DNA of 64,000 bases from Chloroflexota bacterium. GTDB lineage: Bacteria; Chloroflexota; Dehalococcoidia; Lucifugimonadales; UBA3495. A program made the position numbers and the translations under genes. The notes beneath the pieces are model-generated. The model saw only the letters and a list, made by a program, of their open reading frames with translations. It had not been told where the DNA came from and did no database searches. The stretch is from assembly GCA_028873965.1 (NCBI GenBank), contig JAPPMU010000033.1, positions 20,495-84,494 of the forward strand, in the 5' to 3' direction. Below are positions 33,401 through 41,629 of the stretch, one piece after another. Positions within the stretch are counted from its first letter, which is position 1. Each line of letters opens with the position of its first letter.

Positions 33401-34192
33401 ATGCAACGTCACGACCCCAAAGCGCTGCGCATAGCGAAAGCGGTGCAGCAACGTGAGCAGCCCGATCTCGTTATCCTCTTCGGCTCCCGCGCTCGGGGTG
33501 ACCACGAAGAACTGCTATCGGACATCGACGTCATGCTGGTACAGGCCGCCGAACCTGACGACGCCATCCAAAAAGCCGCCGCGGCCGCCGCCGCCAGGGT
33601 CGCCCGGGAGACCTACGGACGGGAAGTGCCGGTGGAACTGGTGTGGAGAACCATCGAAGAGTTCCGGCACAACCGCCGGTACGTCAACAGCGTCGAGACC
33701 CACGCCGTCAAGGACGGAATAGTCATGCCCAGGGATCCGAACCAGTCCGGCTCGTCACAATACGAAGACGAGGACACCGAAAACTCTTACGACTGGGAGA
33801 ACTACGAAATACTCATCGAAAGAGCGGAGGCACACCTGTCAATGTTCCAAGTGGGTGTAGCCAACGACCAGCCGGACTTCCCGATAGGCCAGCAGGCGCA
33901 CTTCGCCCTGGAGTGCGGATTGAAAGCCCTGTTGGAGGCCCGCCAGATTCCCTACGGTTACAACCACAGCATGGCGGACCTGCTGGGCACGCTGCGGCAC
34001 TTCCACCCCGAACTGCGGGACTTCCGCTTGTCCATAGCCCCCGATATCTACACGGAGTATGCTGGGCGACATGGCTACCGAGCGCGACGGCAACCGCGTC
34101 TGACCGACCAGCCCGACTACCTGGAAAAGACCGTCGCCAACGCCCGGTTCCTGATTGAGCAGGCCCAAGCCGCGAGAGAAGACGCCGGCTAA
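33401..34192 (+). CDS. Fused MNT nucleotidyltransferase - HEPN protein
   Basis: A 263-residue protein joining two domains that are normally separate partners. Residues about 8-105 are a minimal nucleotidyltransferase with LVILFGSRARGDHEELLSDIDVML; Gly28-Ser29 and Asp41/Asp43 are the nucleotide and metal ligands. An acidic linker follows (about 118-132). Residues about 135-255 form a HEPN domain (YEILIERAEAHLSMFQVG, then HFALECGLKALLEARQIPYGYNHSM). In type VII HepT-MntA systems the nucleotidyltransferase AMPylates and silences the HEPN toxin; here both are on one chain. The typical HEPN R-x(4-6)-H motif is not clearly present (only RQIPYGYNH). Confidence 0.8.
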   Translation: MQRHDPKALRIAKAVQQREQPDLVILFGSRARGDHEELLSDIDVMLVQAAEPDDAIQKAAAAAAARVARETYGREVPVELVWRTIEEFRHNRRYVNSVETHAVKDGIVMPRDPNQSGSSQYEDEDTENSYDWENYEILIERAEAHLSMFQVGVANDQPDFPIGQQAHFALECGLKALLEARQIPYGYNHSMADLLGTLRHFHPELRDFRLSIAPDIYTEYAGRHGYRARRQPRLTDQPDYLEKTVANARFLIEQAQAAREDAG

Positions 34193-34243
34193 AAACAAGC
34201 CGCCCGAACCTAGAAACCAACATCCCCAAAACGGAGGCCGGAT

Positions 34244-36004
34244 ATGCCAGTCAAAGGTACCACCATGAGCAGTTATCGGCCGTTGATGCAAGGCGTCAAC
34301 GGAATGGTTGCGGCCAGCCACCCTGCCGCCGCTATGGCTGGCCTGGAGGTTCTCAAACGGGGCGGCAACGCCATCGACGCCGGCGTGGCCGTTGGCCTGG
34401 CTCTGAACGTCGTGCACGTTGACGATTGCAGCTTCCTGGGCGTTGCGCCCACCGTCATCTACCTGGCCGACCGGAATGAGGTCGTCACCGTTGACGGACT
34501 CGGAGTCTGGCCCAAAGCCGCGTCGGTCGACTACTTCCACCAGCATCACGGGGGCAGGATGCCGGCCGGCGTGCTGTCGTCCCTGACTCCCGCCGCCGCC
34601 GATTCGTGGATCACGTCGCTGTCGAAGTTCGGCACCATGACCTTCGGGCAGGTGGCCAGCGCGGCCATCAACTTGGCGGGAAACGGGTTCCCCATGTACC
34701 GCTACCTGGCCGGCCGGTTCAAGACCGCCTTCGACCAGTACAGCGCGTACCCGTCAACCGCCGACATCTACCTGCCCGGCGGACGCGCGCCCAAGCAGGG
34801 CGAGATGTTCTACCAGAAGGACCTGGCTGGCACGCTTTCCCGACTCGCCGACATCGAGGCGTCCAACGCCGGCAAGGGCCGGGAGGCGGCGCTGAAGGCC
34901 GCGCGGGATTATATCTACACTGGCGAGTTGGCGCACCAGATCGTCGCGTTCAACCAGGAGATGGGCGGTCTCCTCACCGAGGAAGACTTGGCGTCATACC
35001 ACGTGCAAGTGAGGCCACCGGTTACGGTGAACTACAAGGGCTACGACGTTTACAGCACCGGGCCGTGGGGACAGGGGCCGACGTTCCCGCAGGCGCTCAA
35101 GATCCTGGAGGGGTTCGACCTGGCGTCCATGGGCCACAACTCCGCCCCGTACATCCACACGGTGAGCCAGGCCCTGAACCTGGCCTTCGCCGACCGCGAG
35201 CGGTACGTGGGCGATCCCGATTTCGTGGACGTGCCCATGGACGAAATGCTGTCGGAGGCGTACCTGGCCAAGCGCCGCACCCTGATCGACCCGGATTTGG
35301 CCTGGCCGGGCACGCCGCCGGCGGGCGACCCGCGCAAGGGCAAAGCCACCGTCAACGGCGCTCCACAGTCTCCCCGGGAAGCGGCGACGCCAGTTGCCAC
35401 CGCCGGCGTCAGCGGCGGCGGGACGTCTTACTTCGGGGTAATCGACCGCGACGGGAACATTTTCTCCTGCACTCCCAGCGAGGGCACCAAGAACGGCGGG
35501 CCAATCATTCCCGGCACGGGTCTCGCTTTCTCGCTGCGCGGCACCCAGTCCAAGCTGAACGAGGACCATCCGGCCTCCGTCCAGGGCGGCAAGCGGCCTC
35601 GACTGACTCCCGCGCCGGCGCTGGTGGTGCGCGACGGGGAACCCGTGATGGCCCTGGGGGCCCACGGCGGCGACCACATTCCGCAGGGTACCCTGCAACT
35701 GCTGTTGAACGTCCTGGAGTTCGGCCGCGACCCGCAGGAAGCCGTGGAGGAACCACGCTTCTATAGCTACAACTTCCCCAGCTCCAACTGGGCGTCCAGG
35801 TACGATCCCGGTATGCTGAGGCTGGAAGGCCGCATCTCCGATGAAGTGGTCGAGGGCCTGCGACGGAAAGGCCACACCATAGAGCAGTATCCGGATTGGT
35901 GGGAAGGCTCGGCCCTATACTGCGTCATCACCCGCAACCCGGAGACCGGCGTGCTCCAGGGCGGCGCGGACCCGCGCTGCGAGGCCTACGCCGTGGGCTT
36001 CTGA
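34244..36004 (+). CDS. Gamma-glutamyltransferase-family Ntn hydrolase
   Basis: A 586-residue protein of the GGT family, which self-cleaves to expose a catalytic Thr. MVAASHPAAAMAGLEVLKRG, NAIDAGVAVGLALNVV and SFLGVAPTVIYL fit the large subunit. The nucleophile is probably Thr394 in GGGTSYFGVIDRDGN, aligned with TTH-x-S-V-V-D of GGT. GTGLAFSLRG and ALGAHGGDHIPQGTLQLLLN fit the small-subunit region. Unusual points: TTH is replaced by GTSYF, and no signal peptide is present, so it may be a cytoplasmic relative acting on other gamma-glutamyl or cephalosporin-like amides. ACGGAGG precedes ATG 34244. Confidence 0.85.
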   Translation: MPVKGTTMSSYRPLMQGVNGMVAASHPAAAMAGLEVLKRGGNAIDAGVAVGLALNVVHVDDCSFLGVAPTVIYLADRNEVVTVDGLGVWPKAASVDYFHQHHGGRMPAGVLSSLTPAAADSWITSLSKFGTMTFGQVASAAINLAGNGFPMYRYLAGRFKTAFDQYSAYPSTADIYLPGGRAPKQGEMFYQKDLAGTLSRLADIEASNAGKGREAALKAARDYIYTGELAHQIVAFNQEMGGLLTEEDLASYHVQVRPPVTVNYKGYDVYSTGPWGQGPTFPQALKILEGFDLASMGHNSAPYIHTVSQALNLAFADRERYVGDPDFVDVPMDEMLSEAYLAKRRTLIDPDLAWPGTPPAGDPRKGKATVNGAPQSPREAATPVATAGVSGGGTSYFGVIDRDGNIFSCTPSEGTKNGGPIIPGTGLAFSLRGTQSKLNEDHPASVQGGKRPRLTPAPALVVRDGEPVMALGAHGGDHIPQGTLQLLLNVLEFGRDPQEAVEEPRFYSYNFPSSNWASRYDPGMLRLEGRISDEVVEGLRRKGHTIEQYPDWWEGSALYCVITRNPETGVLQGGADPRCEAYAVGF

Positions 36005-36025
36005 TCGCCCACCACACGAACCCGA

Positions 36026-36057
36026 GCGGGGCAACGGCGCAAGGAACGTTGCCCCGC
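36026..36057. terminator. Hairpin between convergent genes
   Basis: GCGGGGCAACG (36026-36036) and CGTTGCCCCGC (36047-36057) form a perfect 11-bp stem in the 56-base gap between the convergent GGT and selenoprotein genes. It can act in both directions, although no strong T-tract flanks it. Confidence 0.5.
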
Positions 36058-36060
36058 AAT

Positions 36061-36786
36061 CTATCGCGTCGCCACCGATGCGGCGCAAGCTTGGATCGCT
36101 TGCTCCCACTCGTCCAGGTCGAAGAAATGGGGGCCGGCGCCGCCGTGGTAGGCCACGTTGCCGTCGACGTCCACCAGGTACAGGCGCTCCGGCGCTGCGC
36201 CGTAGGCTTCGTCGACCGCGTTGTCCATTTCCTCGATGATGATGGGCAACCCGATGTGCAAGTCGATGCTGCACGATTGGGCAACCGCTTCCCGCTCGTC
36301 GTAGCTCCGGTGCTGGCTGAACAGCACGCCTTCCTGGACGTTGCTTTCCACCTGCCAGCCGTCGGTTGGGTGGGCTTCTTGTACGTAAACCACAAAGAAC
36401 TCCACCGAGTCTTTGTATTGGCGATAGATCTGCGTCATGCGCTCCGACTGAGCGCGGAAGGGGGGTCAAGTGTAGCTCCCGAAGGCCAGGGCCACCGGCC
36501 GCCGGCCGCGAAAATCGGACAGGCGCACCCATTCCTCTGAACCCAACCGCTTGAGGGAGAAGTCGGGAGCCGCCTCGCCGACCTTGGGGCCGGTCTCGTC
36601 CCGTACCACGATGGCTTCCACGGCGGCGCGGACTTCTGCCGGCAGTTCCTCTTGCCATCCTTCCAGCAGTTCGCGAGCCGTAATCCGTCCTCGGGCCTCC
36701 TGAATGGCGGCGACGACCCGCCGGAGATCCTGACGGTGCTCATCGCTAAGCCGACTGATTGCGTTGTCGCGCTCCGCCTTTAGCAT
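36061..36786 (-). CDS. Deiodinase-like thioredoxin-fold selenoprotein (in-frame TGA = Sec107)
   Basis: Two ORFs (36786-36466 and 36438-36061) are in the same frame, separated only by one TGA at 36468-36466. Reading it as selenocysteine gives a 241-residue protein. Residues about 1-60 form a helical N-terminal domain (SRLSDEHRQDLRRVVAAIQE). Then comes a redoxin fold: PDFSLKRLGSEEWVRLSDFR, VALAFGSYT-Sec107-PPFRAQ, then DSVEFFVVYVQEAHPTDGW. GS-x-T-Sec-PPF and the VY-x-x-EAHP-x-DGW segment are hallmarks of iodothyronine deiodinases and their bacterial relatives. ATG 36786 has GGAGG 5 bases upstream. A SECIS-like hairpin follows the TGA. Probably a cytoplasmic redox or dehalogenating enzyme; the substrate is unknown. 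Selenocysteine genes (selA-D) are not in this window. Confidence 0.85.
36439..36468 (-). promoter_or_regulatory. Candidate bacterial SECIS element
   Basis: Just after the TGA (36468-36466), GCGCTC (36455-36450) and GAGCGC (36444-36439) form a perfect 6-bp stem with loop AGTCG (36449-36445). The loop begins 17 bases after the TGA and has G-U as its second and third bases. This fits the known bacterial SECIS rules: a small hairpin inside the coding region at a fixed short distance, with GU in the apical loop recognised by SelB. Confidence 0.7.
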
Positions 36787-36822
36787 GTTCGCCTCCGCTG
36801 TTGTATTGGAAGTAGTCCAACT

Positions 36823-36923
36823 GTCATTCCCGCGAAAGCGGGGATCCAGTAACCGAAATCGTTAACGTTACTCCGGATTGATTTACCACAAAGCCAGTGG
36901 ATTCCGGCTTTCGCCGGAATGAC
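36823..36923. repeat. Family A element (copy A2)
   Basis: GTCATTCCCGCGAAAGCGGG (36823 on) and CCGGCTTTCGCCGGAATGAC (to 36923) are terminal hairpins in inverted orientation about 60 bases apart. It fills most of the 170-base gap between the VOC gene and the selenoprotein. Confidence 0.75.
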
Positions 36924-36956
36924 GAGATCGCAAATCCAAGTGCGTAAGTCCGATAG

Positions 36957-37511
36957 TTATCGGCTTCCCACCGCCGTCGCGCTCAGTTCGCGAATGGCGT
37001 CCACCGTTTGCGGACTGGGCGGCTTGCCCATTTCCACGCCCCGGACGGCTTCCCAGGATCGCAGCACGTCCGCCATGACCGCTTCGTCGGACTGGTCAAT
37101 GTCGATGGGGATGCCCACCTGCGCCCATGACGTGTAACCGGTGAGCCAGAACACCTCGGTGGGGTTGTTCTCCGGGTCGCGGAAGTAGCAGCCGATGGCG
37201 CTGGCGTGGGTGACGATGCGGTCCAATTGGTAACCGCGTTCGAGGATGCGCCGCTTGAAATCGCGCAGGTCATCGAGGGATTCCACCCGCATTGAAATCT
37301 GCTGGATCCAGTGCGGATCGTCCAGCGAGGGCCGTCCGTTGATCAGGGCAATCTCGTGATCGCAACTTTCCGGGTCTGCGCTGTAAAAGGCGCCCAACGG
37401 GCCGACCTTGGTCCGCTGCATTCCCATGAAATTCTCGTAGAAGTCCATCATGAGTTCGAGGTCATGCACGTAGAAGCCGATATGACCGAGGCCCGTAACT
37501 TTCGCCGACAT
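36957..37511 (-). CDS. VOC-family dioxygenase-like protein
   Basis: A 184-residue vicinal-oxygen-chelate protein. GLGHIGFYVHDLELMMDFYE is the N-terminal module with its His ligand. The second module has ISMRVESLDDLRDFKRRILE, HASAIGCYFRDPENNPTEVF with a Glu ligand, and a C-terminal helical tail. Its length and two-module plan resemble extradiol dioxygenase-like proteins such as biphenyl-2,3-diol dioxygenase relatives. ATG 37511 has GAGGAG 6 bases upstream; the longer open frame runs into a repeat. Substrate unknown. It precedes the deiodinase-like gene on the same strand but is separated from it by a repeat. Confidence 0.85.
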   Translation of the reverse strand: MSAKVTGLGHIGFYVHDLELMMDFYENFMGMQRTKVGPLGAFYSADPESCDHEIALINGRPSLDDPHWIQQISMRVESLDDLRDFKRRILERGYQLDRIVTHASAIGCYFRDPENNPTEVFWLTGYTSWAQVGIPIDIDQSDEAVMADVLRSWEAVRGVEMGKPPSPQTVDAIRELSATAVGSR

Positions 37512-37587
37512 GTTCAACTCCTCAAATGATTGGCATGTGGGCGCATTATGCGCTTTCCCCGGTTCTCGTGTCGACCTGGTCGGGACC

Positions 37588-37841
37588 TCATGCGTACCCA
37601 CTTGGCGCAATCCGTCATTGCGACCCCGCACTTGATGCGGGGGTGGCAATCTCGTCGAGGTAACGGGCGTCGCTGCGGTAACGAGATCGCCGCGTCGCTG
37701 TGCTCCTCGCGATGAATTACAACGGCGTCACTCCGGCGAAAGCCGGAGTCCGGAGACTGTGATTCTCACGCGTACCCAGTTTGTCATCGCCACGTCGCTG
37801 CGCTCGCAATGACGGTTCCGATCAAACTGGGTACGCGCGAG
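37588..37841. repeat. Composite of family B and A elements (B3, A8, B3b)
   Basis: A family B copy starts at CTCATGCGTACCCACTTGGC (37588) and includes the hairpin CCCCGCACTTGATGCGGGG; it is truncated near 37717. A half family A hairpin (GTCACTCCGGCGAAAGCCGG, from 37726) follows. A short family B copy runs from CTCACGCGTACCCAGTTTGT (37765) to ACTGGGTACGCGCGAG (37841). They occupy most of the 474-base gap between divergent genes; 37842-37985 holds only a TACAAT at 37877-37882, a possible promoter for the MFS gene. Confidence 0.75.
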
Positions 37842-37985
37842 CGACGACGTGAATTGCCACCTCTCCCCGGCGTGGTTACAATGCCACAATTGCGGATGCC
37901 GGGTTTGGCTTCGTCTCGTCCCGACGACTTCTGCTCCGGCGCGCGACCGCCCTTCCTGATTCCTGGCGATGGAGAGTGATTCGGT

Positions 37986-39359
37986 TTGAATATTGGCTTG
38001 ACGGACCTGGTTGCCTACACGCGGGAGCAGTATCACTACGCATGGCTGGTGGTCGGAATAGGCACCATGCTCCGGGTCACCGCCAATTTCGTCAGCCAGG
38101 CGTTCGCCGTCATCCTCGTCGTCCTCCAGACTGACTTCGCTTGGGGCGTCACCGCCATAGTCCTCGCCCAGGTCTTCCGCAGCCTCGCCAGCGCCATCCT
38201 ATCGCCGGTGTCCGGATGGGTGGGCGACCGCTACGGAGCGCGCCCGTCCCTGTTTGTTGCGGCCGCACTCTACGTTGGCGGGATGCTGCTCCTCAGCACC
38301 ATCAACGAACTCTGGCAACTCTACCTCTATTACAGCCTCGTGTTGGGGCTGGCCCAGGCCCTCTTCACCGTCAACATCCCCACCACCGTCGCCGCGTGGT
38401 TCAAGAGGAAGCTGGGCATTGCCGTCGGTATCCAGCAGTCCATCGGAGGCATGGGCGCGTCCGTCACGGCCCCGGGCCTGGCGCTGCTGGTTTCCCTGAC
38501 CGGATGGCAGGTCGGGTTCTGGATAATCGCCGCCGTGGGCGGAGTTATCCTGTTCTCCCTGTTGTTCTTCTTCCATAGCGAACCCGCCGACCGCGGGATG
38601 AAGCCCCTGGGAGCCACCGATGACGACCCGCCGCCGGCTCCGGCGAATACCGCAACTGCCAAGCTGCGGAGCAAGGTATTCCTGCAACATGCCCGCCGGA
38701 CCCGCGCCTTCTGGAACCTGCCCTTCATCCACTTCCTCGGTTGCATGGGGCACGCCATCGTCATCTGGCACGTCGTGTTCTTCGCCACCGAGCAGGGATT
38801 GTCCCTGGCGGCGGCAGCTTGGATCGTTACCATCTACACCGTGGCCAGCGTCAGCAGCCGGCTGTTCATTCCCATCCTGGCGGACCGCTTCGGCGCCAAG
38901 GCAACGATGATCCTGCCCTACGCCCTGCAGGGGGTCACGGTCATCATGCTCTTCTGGGCCCAGAGCGCCTGGGAGTTCTACCTCTTCGCCGTCCTGTTCG
39001 GCATCGGCTTCGGCGGGGAGATGTCTGCCTTCCTCATCGCCAACCGACAATACTACGGCATGGGTCCGGTGCGGTCGATATTTGGCTTCCAGCACCTGGG
39101 GTCCGGGTTCGGCATGGCACTGGGAGGTTTGGTCGGCGGAGTGGTGTTCGACTACCGCACCGGTGAGGCGCCGACGCGGCTTCTTGGCTTCATCGACGTC
39201 GGGGGAGGCTCCTATGACCTCGCCTGGGTCATCTCCATTGCCGCCAGTCTCGCGGGAGTCGTCTTCATACTGTTGCTGGAGTCATCCTCCCGCGTGCTCA
39301 TCCCCGACTGGGAAGAATCCCTGCCTCGTGAGGCACAAACCGCGCCGGTGTCTTCGTGA
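37986..39359 (+). CDS. MFS transporter (paired with beta-propeller gene, cassette 1)
   Basis: A 457-residue 12-helix MFS carrier. HYAWLVVGIGTMLRV, the loop motif PVSGWVGDRYGARPSLF, WFKRKLGIAVGIQQSIGGMG and the mid-loop KVFLQHARRTRAFWNLPFIH are shared almost phrase by phrase with the MFS gene at 41630, so the two are paralogues. ANRQYYGMGPVRSIFGFQHL (about residues 350-370) is also shared. The oxalate/monocarboxylate branch is the likely relation. The start is TTG 37986, with GGAG 10 bases upstream. A beta-propeller gene follows on the same strand, separated by a family B element. Confidence 0.82.
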   Translation: MNIGLTDLVAYTREQYHYAWLVVGIGTMLRVTANFVSQAFAVILVVLQTDFAWGVTAIVLAQVFRSLASAILSPVSGWVGDRYGARPSLFVAAALYVGGMLLLSTINELWQLYLYYSLVLGLAQALFTVNIPTTVAAWFKRKLGIAVGIQQSIGGMGASVTAPGLALLVSLTGWQVGFWIIAAVGGVILFSLLFFFHSEPADRGMKPLGATDDDPPPAPANTATAKLRSKVFLQHARRTRAFWNLPFIHFLGCMGHAIVIWHVVFFATEQGLSLAAAAWIVTIYTVASVSSRLFIPILADRFGAKATMILPYALQGVTVIMLFWAQSAWEFYLFAVLFGIGFGGEMSAFLIANRQYYGMGPVRSIFGFQHLGSGFGMALGGLVGGVVFDYRTGEAPTRLLGFIDVGGGSYDLAWVISIAASLAGVVFILLLESSSRVLIPDWEESLPREAQTAPVSS

Positions 39360-39373
39360 CCTCAAGCACACCC

Positions 39374-39521
39374 CTCATGCGAACCCACTTGGCGCAATCT
39401 GTCATTGCGACCCCGCACTTGATGCGGGGGTGGCAATCTCGTCGGGGTAACGGGCGTCGTTGCGGTAACGAGATCGCCACGTCGCTGCGCTCCTCGCGAT
39501 GACAAACTGGGTACGCATGAG
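39374..39521. repeat. Family B element (copy B4)
   Basis: Ends CTCATGCGAACCCA (39374-39387) and TGGGTACGCATGAG (to 39521) are inverted repeats. The interior includes GACCCCGCACTTGATGCGGG and CTCGTCGGGGTAACGGGCG, and AACGAGATCGCCACGTCGC. It starts 15 bases after the MFS stop. A TACAAT at 39578-39583 may start transcription of the next gene. Confidence 0.82.
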
Positions 39522-39633
39522 AAGCACACCCACCTTCCAAGTTCCGGCGCGGCTGAGTTGGTAAGTGATTTCGGCGTTACAATAGCCGCGTCAGCCGATG
39601 AGTACGCATCCACACCATCAGGAGGTCAGAATC

Positions 39634-40512
39634 ATGACGACCGTAGGAAGCGGCAACTACACCTACGAAGTGGTGGAAAACTGGGCCAGGCTGCCCGAGG
39701 GCGATACCTTCGCCATGGTCAGCGCCATCGCCACCGACTCCCAGGACCGGGTCTTCGCCTTTCAGCGCAAGGACCCGCCAATTCTCATTTTCGACCGTGA
39801 CGGGAACCTGCTGGACAGCTGGGGCAACGGCGCCTTTGTCTTCGCCCACGGCATCTACATCGAGGACGACACGGTTTACCTGACCGACCGGGACAGCTCC
39901 GTCTGCCTGGTGTACACCATCGACGGCAAGCCCATCCAGATGCTGGGTCGCCACGGCGTCCACTCCGACACGGGCTGCGAAAACCCCGGCGACCTCTGCC
40001 CCCGGTCCGCCGGCCCCTTCAACTACCCGGCGGAACTGGTCCCGTCCCCCTCGGGCGACCTGTACGTGGCCGACGGATACCGCAACGCTCGCGTCCACCG
40101 CTTCAGCTGGGACGGCCAGCTCAAGCAGTCCTGGGGCGAACCGGGCAAGACCGAGGCCGGCCACTTCCACCTCCCCCACAGCCTGCTGATCCACAACGAC
40201 ACCATCTTCCTGTGCGACCGGGAGAACCACCGGATGCAGCTCTTCAGCCTGGACGGCGAGTTCATCACCATCTGGGACGACATCCAGCGGCCCATGGACA
40301 TCTCCGCGGACAGCGAGGGGAACCTGGTGGTCAGCGAGGGCAGCGTCAACGACTCGTCGGCTCGGGTCAGCGTGCTGGACACCTCCGGCAACGTGCTCTC
40401 CCGCTTCGATTGCCGAGGTCCGGGTCACGGCAGTTGGGTCGACTCCCGGGGCGACATCTACGTCGGGCTGAGCGACGGCACCGGCATTGACAAGTTTGTG
40501 CGCCAGGGGTAG
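39634..40512 (+). CDS. NHL-repeat six-bladed beta-propeller protein
   Basis: A 292-residue beta-propeller. Repeats of the form 'G-D-L-Y-V-A-D-G-Y-R-N-A-R-V-H-R-F' and 'F-L-C-D-R-E-N-H-R-M-Q-L-F' are NHL blades, like those of the lyase domain of peptidyl-alpha-hydroxyglycine amidating enzymes. No signal peptide. ATG 39634 follows GGAGGT by 8 bases; ATG 39598 is an alternative. Such proteins often bind or hydrolyse small metabolites; the activity here is unknown. Pairing with an MFS carrier is repeated in a second cassette (41630-44128). Confidence 0.8.
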   Translation: MTTVGSGNYTYEVVENWARLPEGDTFAMVSAIATDSQDRVFAFQRKDPPILIFDRDGNLLDSWGNGAFVFAHGIYIEDDTVYLTDRDSSVCLVYTIDGKPIQMLGRHGVHSDTGCENPGDLCPRSAGPFNYPAELVPSPSGDLYVADGYRNARVHRFSWDGQLKQSWGEPGKTEAGHFHLPHSLLIHNDTIFLCDRENHRMQLFSLDGEFITIWDDIQRPMDISADSEGNLVVSEGSVNDSSARVSVLDTSGNVLSRFDCRGPGHGSWVDSRGDIYVGLSDGTGIDKFVRQG

Positions 40513-40646
40513 GGCGTGTTGACATTTCACCGTCGTTCCTGCGAAAGCAGGAACCCAGAAAAGCCTCTGCTACAGGAACGTTGGGCGGATTTTACGCTCA
40601 CTGGATTCCGGCTTTCGCCGGAATGACGGCATTTGTCAACAGGCTC
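40513..40646. repeat. Family A element with outer TIR (copy A3)
   Basis: The outer inverted repeat GTGTTGACA (40516-40524) / TGTCAACAG (40634-40642) encloses GTCGTTCCTGCGAAAGCAGG and CCGGCTTTCGCCGGAATGAC. It begins directly after the propeller stop codon. Highly similar to A4 at 46273-46416, including the phrase CCCAGAAAAGCCTCTGC. Confidence 0.8.
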
Positions 40647-40729
40647 TAGATCAGTCGAGACCCCAGGAAACACGTCGGCCGGAGCGGGATGCTCCGGCCG
40701 ATTTTGTGTGCCGTGATGGTAGCCATTGC

Positions 40730-41272
40730 TCAGTCGGCGGAGAGTTCCGCCGCCTTTGCGGCCTGCTTCTCCATGAAGTCCTTGATGGCGTCTGCGTACT
40801 CGGCGCGGGGGAACTGCTCCCCGTTGGGAACCTTCATGCCGTCGCAGAAGATCTCCAGCCGGTTGCCGTCCGGGTCGAGGAAGTAGAAGGACCGGCTGCC
40901 GCTGCCCTCCAGGTTCCCGCCGGCCTCGATGCCGTGGGTCAGCGGGCCGCTGACGATCTCCGCGCCGTGGGTGTGGATGTGGGCCAGGGCCCGCATGAAC
41001 TCGTCGCGGTTTTCCACCTCAAAGGCCACCTGCTGCACCAGCCGGGCCCGTCCGGGAACGTTCTCGGAAACGTCCACGTCCTCGGGAGCGCTCGCAATCA
41101 CGAAGTCGTGGTGCGTCTCGTCGAACCGCAGAAAAGCCGTCTCGGCGCCATCGGGCCGGCGGCGGCGGGAAGTCACCTTGCAGCCCAGCACCTTAGTGTA
41201 AAACTCGAAGGACCGTTCAAAATCGGAAACCAGGATCCCAACGTGTCCAACTCGCTTGATCTGAATGCCCAT
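40730..41272 (-). CDS. VOC-family protein (extradiol dioxygenase-like)
   Basis: A 180-residue vicinal-oxygen-chelate protein. KRVGHVGILVSDFERSFEFY begins module one. Module two has VQQVAFEVENRDEFMRALAH, then GIEAGGNLEGSGSRSFYFLD, PDGNRLEIFCDGMK, with Glu as likely metal ligand. A C-terminal helix (FMEKQAAKAAELSAD) follows. GAGGA precedes ATG 41272. It lies between the two MFS/propeller cassettes on the opposite strand. Substrate unknown. Confidence 0.85.
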   Translation of the reverse strand: MGIQIKRVGHVGILVSDFERSFEFYTKVLGCKVTSRRRRPDGAETAFLRFDETHHDFVIASAPEDVDVSENVPGRARLVQQVAFEVENRDEFMRALAHIHTHGAEIVSGPLTHGIEAGGNLEGSGSRSFYFLDPDGNRLEIFCDGMKVPNGEQFPRAEYADAIKDFMEKQAAKAAELSAD

Positions 41273-41392
41273 AACGATTTCCTCCTTGCATCTGCTCGCA
41301 CATGTCCGCAACCGGTACTTAAGCACCCGACGGCTTTCGGAACCGGAGTGGTTTGGCCCTGATTATATGCTCTGTGCAAAAGCTCGTCTGCC

Positions 41393-41560
41393 CTCACACG
41401 TACCCACTGACCGGCGGGGAATCGTCAGAAGCAGGATTTTCAAGATTTAGGGATTACCAGGATTGGAACCGTTCTGTGATGGAGATCTTCCAATCCTGCC
41501 CAATCATAGAATCCCGTAAATCCTGCTTCTGACAATTCACGAAATGTGGGTACGCGTGAG
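41393..41560. repeat. Family C element nested inside a family B element
   Basis: The outer ends CTCACACGTACCCACTGACC (41393 on) and GTGGGTACGCGTGAG (to 41560) are family B termini. Between them sits a complete family C element (41423-41534: CGTCAGAAGCAGGATTTTCA ... AATCCTGCTTCTGAC). The nesting shows C inserted into B. Together with flanking sequence it fills the 357-base gap; a TACAAT at 41596-41601 is a likely promoter for the next gene, and nothing else is seen. Confidence 0.8.
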
Positions 41561-41629
41561 CTCGTCTGCCCCCTGCACACGGCATCGGTTTCAGGTACAA
41601 TGCCATCTTCTCCAAAGCCTGCCGAATCC

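Noticed and set aside
36061..36786. Two separate hypothetical proteins or a simple nonsense pseudogene
   Set aside because: Frame, spacing and homology continue across the TGA, which falls exactly at the Sec position of the deiodinase motif, and a SECIS-like hairpin follows. No other damage is visible in the gene.
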